DNA of 11,054 nt, from contig CANRLD010000046.1 of NCBI GenBank assembly GCA_947631375.1, forward strand, positions 1 through 11,054, read 5' to 3'. The position numbers were made by a program, and so were the translations under genes. The notes under the pieces are model-generated. The model did not search any database. It was not told the origin of the DNA and saw nothing but the letters and a program-made list of their open reading frames with translations. Source of the stretch: an uncultured Methylophaga sp. (lineage in GTDB: Bacteria > Pseudomonadota > Gammaproteobacteria > Nitrosococcales > Methylophagaceae). How positions within the stretch are numbered: position 1 is the first letter of the stretch; each line of letters opens with the position of its first letter. Shown piece by piece: positions 1-6,372 of the stretch.

Positions 1-464
1 CGCACGGCGCGAATACACTCCACGTAATGCGCGGCACCACCATCACGCAAATCATCCCGGTCAACTGAGGTAATGACCACGTAATTCAGCTTCATAGCGG
101 CAATGGTTTTTGCCAGATTCTGAGGCTCATCCACATCCAGGGGATCAGGCCGACCATGCCCCACATCACAGAAAGGACAGCGACGAGTACAAATATTTCC
201 CATGATCAAAAAGGTCGCTGTCCCATGGGAAAAGCACTCGCCAAGATTTGGACAGGAGGCTTCTTCACATACGGTGTGCAAGTTATGGTCGCGCAGCAGT
301 TGTTTAATGCGTTGTACTTCCGGCGCGCCTTGCGATTTAGCGCGGATCCATTGCGGTTTACGCTTTGGTTCACTAGGGACAATTTTTATCGGGATACGTG
401 CAACTTTTGAAGCGCCTTTCAGCGCTTTCACATCACGTTTAATCGTTTCAGCTGTATCGGTCAT
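1..464 (-). CDS. lipA: Lipoyl synthase LipA, N-terminal part (runs off left edge)
   Basis: Radical-SAM enzyme that inserts two sulfurs into protein-bound octanoyl groups to make lipoyl cofactor in the cytoplasm. Only the first 154 codons are present; the family is usually about 320 residues, so roughly half is missing beyond the window edge. Both iron-sulfur motifs are visible: the auxiliary cluster CX4CX5C at C66, C71 and C77, and the radical-SAM CX3CX2C at C92, C96 and C99 (C-TRR-C-PF-C). Each is shifted by two residues from the E. coli numbering I remember. The ATG at 464-462 overlaps the lipB stop as ATGA, indicating translational coupling with LipB, which supplies its octanoylated substrate. 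It is the last visible gene of the minus-strand run; any terminator lies outside the window. Confidence 0.97.
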   Translation of the reverse strand, partial: MTDTAETIKRDVKALKGASKVARIPIKIVPSEPKRKPQWIRAKSQGAPEVQRIKQLLRDHNLHTVCEEASCPNLGECFSHGTATFLIMGNICTRRCPFCDVGHGRPDPLDVDEPQNLAKTIAAMKLNYVVITSVDRDDLRDGGAAHYVECIRAV

Positions 465-1090
465 CGCTTGCCACCTTGTTGCATCTGCGACAGAAAAACA
501 GACACAAACTGTTGCTTTACTGCCGCCATGTCGGTATTTACGCCTAATGTTCTCATATCCGTCATCTGCATTTCCGCATATCCACAGGGATTAATATCAG
601 TAAACGGCTGCAGATCCATATCGACGTTTAAACTTATGCCATGATAACAGGCACCGCGTTTTACCCGTAAACCAAGTGAGGCAATCTTTTGTTGCTCAAC
701 GTAGACACCAGGCGCATCCTTTCTGGCACAGGCAACAATATTATGCAGCGCCAGCATCTCAATCTCGGTATTTTCTAGATAACTAATCATCGTGCGCACT
801 CCAATATTGCGCCGCCGCAGATCAATTAACGGATAAACAATCAATTGTCCTGGACCGTGATAGGTAATCTGTCCACCACGATCCGTTTTTATGAGCGGAA
901 TATGGGTTTGTTTGAGCAAATGATGATCTTGCCCGTTCAAGCCTTGCGTGTATACCGGCAGATGTTCCAGCAACCAGAGTTCGTCTTCACTGTCGTCATT
1001 ACGCTGCAAGGTAAACTGCTGCATCGCCTGCCAGACAGGCTGATAATCGCGCAGGCCAAGATCCTGTATGTTGATGGGCTCGCTTATCAA
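461..1090 (-). CDS. lipB: Octanoyl-[ACP]:protein N-octanoyltransferase LipB
   Basis: Transfers octanoate from acyl carrier protein to lipoyl domains, the step before LipA. The 209-residue length is normal for the family. The substrate-pocket motif [12 protein letters not shown] is at 71-82, the catalytic lysine K135 is in QKIASLGLR, and the catalytic cysteine C169 is in INPCGYAEM. These numbers equal the E. coli catalytic residues K135/C169 when the TTG at 1090-1088 is taken as residue 1. This supports the TTG start; no ATG lies near in frame and no good Shine-Dalgarno is seen. The start overlaps the ybeD stop by 4 nt and the stop overlaps lipA by 4 nt, so its translation is probably coupled on both sides. 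The exact start is less certain than the identity. Confidence 0.96.
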   Translation of the reverse strand: MISEPINIQDLGLRDYQPVWQAMQQFTLQRNDDSEDELWLLEHLPVYTQGLNGQDHHLLKQTHIPLIKTDRGGQITYHGPGQLIVYPLIDLRRRNIGVRTMISYLENTEIEMLALHNIVACARKDAPGVYVEQQKIASLGLRVKRGACYHGISLNVDMDLQPFTDINPCGYAEMQMTDMRTLGVNTDMAAVKQQFVSVFLSQMQQGGKR

Positions 1091-1362
1091 AGCACGTATT
1101 TTACCGCTGGATGTTTGCTGAGTCCTTGATAAATCGCATCCAGCTGTTTTTTACTGGTTGCCTCAATCACCACGGTGATTGAGGTGTATTTGCCGCCAGA
1201 ACTCTGCTTGCTGGTGATTGCATCCTCAGCAATATCCCCTGCATGTTGACGGATGATCCCGGTGACGATCTCAACCAACTGGTGATGCGTTTCCCCCATG
1301 GCCTTTACTGGGTACTCGCAGGGAAATTCCAGTAATGTTTCCTGATGCTCCCTCTCACTCAT
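1087..1362 (-). CDS. ybeD: DUF493 / YbeD family small conserved protein
   Basis: A 91-residue cytoplasmic protein of the DUF493 family. Its function is not established; the known E. coli fold is ACT-like, suggesting a regulatory role (family knowledge, not visible here). Recognisable features are an early LLEFPCEYPVKAMG segment, a central SSGGKYTSITVVIEA strand region and a C-terminal KYVL, matching YbeD as I recall it. An in-frame TTG directly precedes the ATG. I chose the ATG at 1362-1360 because a full AGGAGGT Shine-Dalgarno at 1375-1369 is 6 nt from it but only 3 nt from the TTG. The ATG overlaps the dat stop (TGATG) and the 3' end overlaps lipB. Position between the dacA side and lipB is the usual gammaproteobacterial context. 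Confidence 0.92.
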   Translation of the reverse strand: MSEREHQETLLEFPCEYPVKAMGETHHQLVEIVTGIIRQHAGDIAEDAITSKQSSGGKYTSITVVIEATSKKQLDAIYQGLSKHPAVKYVL

Positions 1363-2207
1363 CAAGCAACCTCCTGCTTATACTGCTGAAACAAGGTATC
1401 CATCTGCTGCCAGATCGCACCCGGTTTACCGGTACCGACAATCTCGCCGTCCAGCAAAGTCACCGGTACCACTTCTTTGGTTGAACTACTGATCCAGATT
1501 TCATCAGCGCCACGTAATGCAGAAACACTGATCGCCCTTTCATGCAACGGCATATCCGCTTTTGCAGCTAATTCAATCACCAAGTCACGGGTAATGCCCG
1601 GCAACACTTTTTCATCTTTTGGCGCGGTAAAAATCACACCGTCAATCACTGCATAGGCATTACTAGCCGATCCTTCGGTGAGAAATCCGTCACGAACCAG
1701 CAGGGCTTCCTGCGCACCTGCATCGTGTGCCAGTTGCTTCATCATGCTGTTGGCTAATAAGGTGATAGCCTTGATGTCACATCGCATCCAGCGAATATCA
1801 GCGGTGGTAATCGCTTTAATTCCCTCGATTTTCCAGCTTTCAGCAACAGGCTGTAGCGGATTACTCATCATATAAACGCTTGGCGCGGTGTCTGCCGGGA
1901 ACAGATGATCACGCGGCGCGACACCACGGGTTACCTGCAAGTACAAGGATTGATCACCACCGTTATTGTGAGCGATCAATTTATTAATGATGTTGGTCCA
2001 CGTTTCATTGGAAAAGGGATTGGTCATACGAACGCCATCAAGGCTGTTCTGCAAACGTTGCAAGTGACGATCCAGTAAAAACGCATTTCCAGCGTAAACC
2101 GGAATCACTTCATAGACACCGTCGCCGAGTAAATAACCACGGTCGAAAACCGATACCTGTGCTTTGTCAGCCGGCAGAAACTCACCATTAAGATAGACTA
2201 TTGCCAC
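1362..2207 (-). CDS. dat: D-amino-acid aminotransferase (fold-type IV PLP enzyme)
   Basis: PLP-dependent class IV aminotransferase of 281 residues, expected to catalyse D-alanine + 2-oxoglutarate <-> pyruvate + D-glutamate in the cytoplasm. The PLP lysine is K146 in CDIKAITLL and the cofactor glutamate E178 is in TEGSASN. Y32 and the R99-x-H101 pair in RGVAPRDHLFP match, with a constant +1 offset, Y31, R98/H100 and K145 of Bacillus D-AAT as I remember them. That arginine-histidine pair separates it from branched-chain (IlvE) and aminodeoxychorismate lyase (PabC) relatives. The start is GTG at 2207-2205, six nt after the dacA stop, with a purine-rich AGAGGG just upstream at tight spacing. Placement after a D,D-carboxypeptidase fits D-amino-acid and wall metabolism; substrate specificity is inferred. 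Confidence 0.9.
   Translation of the reverse strand: MAIVYLNGEFLPADKAQVSVFDRGYLLGDGVYEVIPVYAGNAFLLDRHLQRLQNSLDGVRMTNPFSNETWTNIINKLIAHNNGGDQSLYLQVTRGVAPRDHLFPADTAPSVYMMSNPLQPVAESWKIEGIKAITTADIRWMRCDIKAITLLANSMMKQLAHDAGAQEALLVRDGFLTEGSASNAYAVIDGVIFTAPKDEKVLPGITRDLVIELAAKADMPLHERAISVSALRGADEIWISSSTKEVVPVTLLDGEIVGTGKPGAIWQQMDTLFQQYKQEVA
1369..1375 (-). promoter_or_regulatory. Strong Shine-Dalgarno for ybeD, inside dat
   Basis: The minus strand reads AGGAGGT, a near-perfect anti-16S complement, 6 nt before the ybeD ATG. It lies within the last codons of dat. It decides the ybeD start in favour of the ATG over the adjacent TTG. It is the strongest ribosome binding site in this gene cluster. Confidence 0.8.
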
Positions 2208-2213
2208 AGCCCT

Positions 2214-3362
2214 CTACCCCCAAATAAGCATTAACAGACTATCGATTAGTCGGCGCCACCAGCTGCCCTTCTCGATATTTTCAATCGCTACCAGCTTATG
2301 CTGCGCAACGACCTCGTCACCCAGACGGATCTCCACGTCGCCTAATTCGGTACCTTTTGTAACCGGCGCAACGATAGGTTGCTGGATATTAGTGACCGCC
2401 TGCAACTCACCATAACGACCGCTCGGTACCGTAATTGATAAAGGTTGTGCCAAGCCAAGATTCAATTGATCTGTTTCACCTTTCCAGACTTTGCTCTGGG
2501 TAACCGCTTCATCTGCTGCATATAACTGGTGCGTTTCAAAAAAGCGGAAACCAAAGTTAAACATTTTCTGAATTTCCTGCGCCCGAGCATTTTCACTGGC
2601 TGTTCCCATAACCACTGCAATCAGCCGCATACCATCACGTTTGGCTGAGGCAGACAGGCAAAAGCCCGCTTCTTCCGTATGCCCTGTTTTCAAGCCATCG
2701 ACGCTGTTATCACGCCATAACAGCTTATTGCGGTTATGTTGGGTGATCCCGTTATAAGTATATTCTTTTTCCGCATACCAGCTGTAATGATCAGGAAAGT
2801 CCCGAATCAAGGCGGCGGATAAAATCGCAATATCGTGCGCAGTAGTGTAATGCTCAGGGCCGGGCAAGCCTGTAGCATTTTCATAATTGGTATTCACCAT
2901 GCCAAGCCGCTGGGCATACTGGTTCATCATCTGGGCAAACACTTCTTCACTGCCCGCTATATGCTCAGCCAAGGCAACGGCGGCATCATTACCAGACTGG
3001 ACAATCATGCCGCGTAGCAGCGCTTCTACGGTTACTTTGGTGTTTACCTCAATAAAACTGCGCGAGCCAATCATCCGCCAGGCTTTTTCGCTTATCAGTA
3101 CCTCATCATCCAGCGCGATATTGCCGTTATAGATCTCCTGTGAAACCACATAAGATGTCATCAGCTTTGTAATACTGGCAGGAGGTATACGCTGATCAGC
3201 ATTCTCTGACATCAGAATCTGCCCACTATCGTAATCCTGCAGAATGTGTGCTGTTCCAGCAATGGAAGGTGCTGTCGGGTTTGGCGTAATCATGCCGGCT
3301 GATGCCAGCGCGGAAACACCAAACAACACACCTGCCAGACTCATTTTTAACATCTTAATCAT
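2214..3362 (-). CDS. dacA: D-alanyl-D-alanine carboxypeptidase (PBP5/6 family)
   Basis: Periplasmic low-molecular-weight penicillin-binding protein of 382 residues that removes the terminal D-Ala from peptidoglycan pentapeptides. It starts with a Sec signal peptide (hydrophobic core about 7-20, likely cleavage near ALASA|G at 22). The three penicillin-binding motifs are all present: S63-I-T-K66, S123-G-N125 and K225-T-G227. A C-terminal beta-rich domain follows (about 285-355), and the protein ends with the amphipathic anchor helix EKGSWWRRLIDSLLMLIWG. This helix normally holds these enzymes on the outer face of the inner membrane. The ATG at 3362-3360 has a GAGAG Shine-Dalgarno 6 nt upstream. 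A gap of 24 nt after rlpA is the second-longest spacing in the run but shows no convincing promoter. Confidence 0.96.
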   Translation of the reverse strand: MIKMLKMSLAGVLFGVSALASAGMITPNPTAPSIAGTAHILQDYDSGQILMSENADQRIPPASITKLMTSYVVSQEIYNGNIALDDEVLISEKAWRMIGSRSFIEVNTKVTVEALLRGMIVQSGNDAAVALAEHIAGSEEVFAQMMNQYAQRLGMVNTNYENATGLPGPEHYTTAHDIAILSAALIRDFPDHYSWYAEKEYTYNGITQHNRNKLLWRDNSVDGLKTGHTEEAGFCLSASAKRDGMRLIAVVMGTASENARAQEIQKMFNFGFRFFETHQLYAADEAVTQSKVWKGETDQLNLGLAQPLSITVPSGRYGELQAVTNIQQPIVAPVTKGTELGDVEIRLGDEVVAQHKLVAIENIEKGSWWRRLIDSLLMLIWG

Positions 3363-3386
3363 TAGTTACTCTCAATATAAAAATAC

Positions 3387-4226
3387 TTACTCGCTTACCA
3401 ATCGGGTATCAGAAAAACCGAACCCCAGTAATCTGCTGGCAATCTGATCCCCATATTCAGCACTTTTTAACGGTCCGACTCTTACGCGATATAGCGGATT
3501 TTTTGCCTGCTCAACCTCTGATATATGAACACGATCTTCGATTTGCTGTTCAATCTGCTGCCTGATTTGCTCTGCGCGAGCCAGGCTGCTGAAAGCGCCG
3601 ACCTGCAAAAATAACGTTCCCTGTTGAGCAACGGCAGAATTCATCACAACACGACTCACCGGCACGGCTCTCGCTGTAGTGTCAGCTGGTGCGGCAGCAG
3701 TATTACCCTGTGGATTAATGGCGCGCACTTCTACCTTGCCCGTCCCCTTATCAACAATGCCCAGTTTAGCGGCGGCACTATAGGATAAATCGATCAATCG
3801 ATCATCATGAAACGGCCCTCGATCATTAATTTTCACCACTACTTTGCGACCATTATCCAGATTGGTGACTTCAGCATAACTGGGTAAAGGTAATGTTTTA
3901 TGGGCTGCCGTCATGGCATACATATCGTATGGCTCACCACTGGAGGTACGTTTGCCATGAAACTTAGTGCCATACCAGGAGGCTGTGCCACGCTCAACAT
4001 AGTTTTCGCCGCTGGTTAATGTGTAATAACGTCTACCAAAAACCTCATAAGACGCCGGGTTCCCGTATTTACTACGCGGCTCATAACGTGGCACCGCATC
4101 GGGGATTTTTGAGACATCCGGCTTTACTCTCGGCGCCGAATCCTGCTGCTCCACCACCGTGCTGCATGACCACAGTCCCATCAATACTCCCGCCAGAAAA
4201 AAGCCTCTAGCTACGCGATAGATCAT
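3387..4226 (-). CDS. rlpA: RlpA: septal/lateral-wall lytic transglycosylase lipoprotein with SPOR domain
   Basis: Outer-membrane lipoprotein of 279 residues. The signal peptide ends in a lipobox-like LWSC with C21 as the lipidation site; Ser at +2 favours outer-membrane sorting. A double-psi beta-barrel covers about 76-170 (ERGTASWYGTKFHG onward, then VVVKINDRGPFHDDRLIDLS). E98, H109 and D135 keep the spacing of the Pseudomonas RlpA catalytic set E120/H131/D157, so lytic transglycosylase activity on denuded glycans is likely. An Ala/Thr-rich linker (about 172-200) leads to a C-terminal SPOR domain (about 203-278) that binds denuded peptidoglycan. The ATG overlaps the mltB stop (ATGA), showing coupling with another transglycosylase. 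The Trp at -2 of the lipobox is unusual. Confidence 0.95.
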   Translation of the reverse strand: MIYRVARGFFLAGVLMGLWSCSTVVEQQDSAPRVKPDVSKIPDAVPRYEPRSKYGNPASYEVFGRRYYTLTSGENYVERGTASWYGTKFHGKRTSSGEPYDMYAMTAAHKTLPLPSYAEVTNLDNGRKVVVKINDRGPFHDDRLIDLSYSAAAKLGIVDKGTGKVEVRAINPQGNTAAAPADTTARAVPVSRVVMNSAVAQQGTLFLQVGAFSSLARAEQIRQQIEQQIEDRVHISEVEQAKNPLYRVRVGPLKSAEYGDQIASRLLGFGFSDTRLVSE

Positions 4227-5203
4227 TTTACTGACTCATAACCATCACGAATCGCGTTGGCCAGCTCAACCACTGCCATGGCATACATGCGACTGTGGTT
4301 ATAACGGGTAATCGCATAAAAATTTTGTCGCCCCAGCCACAGTTCTTCGCCATCGGGCTGAGTGAGGCTGAACACGGTAATGCTGTCTTCTCCTTCAGGC
4401 AAAAGGGCTGTCGATAAACCTGATTTTTGCAGCTCTTGCCGACTGACAGACGGTTTAAGCCCACGATCTATCAGATCCTGTGGCAAATCTGTTCCCTGAT
4501 AATCGGTTGGGTGCACAATACTTTCGCCCGGCTGCCAGCCATGACGGCTCAAATAATTGGCAATACTGCCAATCGCATCGACAGGATTATTCCAAATATC
4601 CCGGTGCCCATCGCCATCGAAATCAACCGCGTAAGCCAGATAACTACTTGGCATAAATTGCCCCAGCCCCATTGCGCCGGCGTAAGAACCGACAGGTTCC
4701 AATTGAGACATTTCCTCTTCGCGCGTCAGAATTAAAAAGTTCTTCAATTCCGAACGAAAAAAGGGACTGCGTGGTGGATAGCGAAATGCCAGTGTCGACA
4801 AGGCATCTATCACGCGATAACTGCCCATGTTGCCACCAAAACGGGTTTCAACGCCCAGGATTGCCAGAATAATCTCTGCCGGAACCCCTAGCTCATTTTC
4901 GGCTCTTTCCAGCGCTTGCGGGTGTTTTTTCCAATAACTGATACCGGCGTTAATACGTGCCTGATCCAGAAAAATCTGCCGGTACTCGTACCACGGCTTA
5001 CTTTTTTCAGCAGGCCGGGATATTGCTTTCAGGATATTTTCCTTGACTTCAACCTGCGTAAACAGGCTTTCCAGTTCTGCCCTGTCAAAAGCATGTTCCG
5101 TAACCATTTCGTCAATAAACTTATCCAGTTCTGGTAACTCTGGATTAGCAAATGCCGGACTCAGCATCATGCCCAACAGGGAAATTACAATGTGTTTCTT
5201 CAC
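4223..5203 (-). CDS. mltB: MltB-family (SltB1-like) lytic murein transglycosylase
   Basis: Cleaves the MurNAc-GlcNAc bond of peptidoglycan to 1,6-anhydro products in the periplasm. The 326-residue protein has the catalytic glutamate E119 in ILGVETRFGG, the GAMGLGQFMPSSY segment at 176-188, an EF-hand-like DFDGDGHRD loop at 194-202, and the C-terminal NFYAITRYNHS signature. The N-terminus MKKHIVISLLGMM...AFA is a plain Sec signal with probable cleavage after residue 19 and no Cys. It is therefore predicted soluble, unlike the E. coli MltB lipoprotein and more like Pseudomonas SltB1, which occupies the same locus position. The start is GTG at 5203-5201, overlapping the rodA stop as GTGA. GGAGG at 5219-5215 lies 11 nt upstream, a somewhat long spacing. 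Confidence 0.95.
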   Translation of the reverse strand: MKKHIVISLLGMMLSPAFANPELPELDKFIDEMVTEHAFDRAELESLFTQVEVKENILKAISRPAEKSKPWYEYRQIFLDQARINAGISYWKKHPQALERAENELGVPAEIILAILGVETRFGGNMGSYRVIDALSTLAFRYPPRSPFFRSELKNFLILTREEEMSQLEPVGSYAGAMGLGQFMPSSYLAYAVDFDGDGHRDIWNNPVDAIGSIANYLSRHGWQPGESIVHPTDYQGTDLPQDLIDRGLKPSVSRQELQKSGLSTALLPEGEDSITVFSLTQPDGEELWLGRQNFYAITRYNHSRMYAMAVVELANAIRDGYESVK

Positions 5204-6372
5204 GGTGACATCATCCTCCGATGAGTGTGTATGGACATCAGGATACCGAAGCCTGCCAGTAAGGTCACCATTGACGTGCCCCCGTAACTGATAAGCGGCA
5301 ATGGCGCCCCGACGACGGGTAAAAGACCAATAACCATTCCAACATTAACAAAGACATAGACCAGAAAAGTAAGCGCAATACTGCCTGCCAGCAACTTCAT
5401 ATAAGTCGCCTGCGCCTGTGCGGCAATATACATTCCACGGGCAGTTACCAGCAGATAGAGCACTATTAGCGCAATCACGCCCACCAGACCAAACTCTTCT
5501 GCAATCACCGCAAAGACAAAATCTGTCGTTTGCTCGGGCAGAAATTGCAGATGCGATTGTGTGCCATGTAACCAACCACGACCGTGCAGACCACCGGAAC
5601 CAATCGCAATCTTTGACTGGATAATATGGTATCCAGCTCCCAGAGGATCGGACTCCGGATTAAACAGCGTCATCACTCTGCGGCGCTGATAGTCATACAT
5701 GAAGTACCATAAAACCGGCACGGCGGCGGCACATAGCGCAAGAAAACCGGTAATGACACGCCATGAAATTCCCGATAAAAAGATCACAATTAACCCGGAA
5801 CTTCCTACCAGCAATGCCGTTCCCAAATCAGGCTGCTGACTAATCAAAAAGACGGGCGCAGCAATCAGTATCAACGCGACCAGCAAACGGGGGTAGGTCG
5901 GCGATAATGGGCGCTCAGCTAAATAAACGGCCACGACCAGTGGCACGGCCAGCTTCATGATTTCTGATGGTTGGAAACGGAAAAAACCTAAATCAAGCCA
6001 GCGCTGTGCACCTTTGCCGATGGTGCCAAACAACAAGACCACCAGCAGCAATAGCATACCAACAGCATAAACCCAGAAAGCAATATCTTTCAGTCGATCA
6101 GGATGTATCTGGGCAAGGAGAATCATAAAAATAGCAGCGATACCGATGCGTATCGCTTGGCGTATCAATATCGCAGTATCCTGGCCGCCACTACTGTACA
6201 AAACCAGCATGCTTAATATCGAAAAGATGATAATGCCGAGTAACAACCAACCATCCAGATGAGCACGTTGCAATAGTGAAGACCACTGCAATTTAGGTGC
6301 TTTTCGACGATCATGTAGGAAAGGACTCATCGCTCTTGGCGGATTGCGACGATCATTCATCAATGGATTCAT
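5200..6372 (-). CDS. rodA: RodA, SEDS peptidoglycan glycosyltransferase
   Basis: Polytopic inner-membrane glycan polymerase of the elongasome, partner of PBP2. With the ATG at 6372-6370 it has 390 residues. After a basic N-terminal tail come about ten hydrophobic helices. SEDS signatures are FQPSEIMKLAVPLV near 133-146, the extracellular loop FLPEQTTDFVFAVIAEEFG near 277-295 (its Asp is the conserved catalytic-site residue of the family), and PLPLISYGGTS near 357-367. Start choice is uncertain. Candidates are TTG at 6399, ATG at 6372 (AGAGG only 3 nt upstream), ATG at 6360 and ATG at 6330, the last being closest to the usual short tail before HLDGWLLL. All overlap or touch the 3' end of mrdA except 6330. 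The stop overlaps the mltB start. Confidence 0.94.
   Translation of the reverse strand: MNPLMNDRRNPPRAMSPFLHDRRKAPKLQWSSLLQRAHLDGWLLLGIIIFSILSMLVLYSSGGQDTAILIRQAIRIGIAAIFMILLAQIHPDRLKDIAFWVYAVGMLLLLVVLLFGTIGKGAQRWLDLGFFRFQPSEIMKLAVPLVVAVYLAERPLSPTYPRLLVALILIAAPVFLISQQPDLGTALLVGSSGLIVIFLSGISWRVITGFLALCAAAVPVLWYFMYDYQRRRVMTLFNPESDPLGAGYHIIQSKIAIGSGGLHGRGWLHGTQSHLQFLPEQTTDFVFAVIAEEFGLVGVIALIVLYLLVTARGMYIAAQAQATYMKLLAGSIALTFLVYVFVNVGMVIGLLPVVGAPLPLISYGGTSMVTLLAGFGILMSIHTHRRMMSP

Noticed and set aside
3363..3386. Promoter for dacA in the 24-nt rlpA-dacA gap
   Set aside because: The gap is A/T-rich, but I could not find a credible -35/-10 pair at proper spacing. It may extend into rlpA, which I cannot judge by eye.
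3792..3824. Cluster of GATC sites in rlpA, and similarly at the mrdA start (8224-8237)
   Set aside because: The sites are explained by coding for Asp/Ile/Arg-rich segments. Spacing and number do not resemble a replication origin or SeqA-type region.
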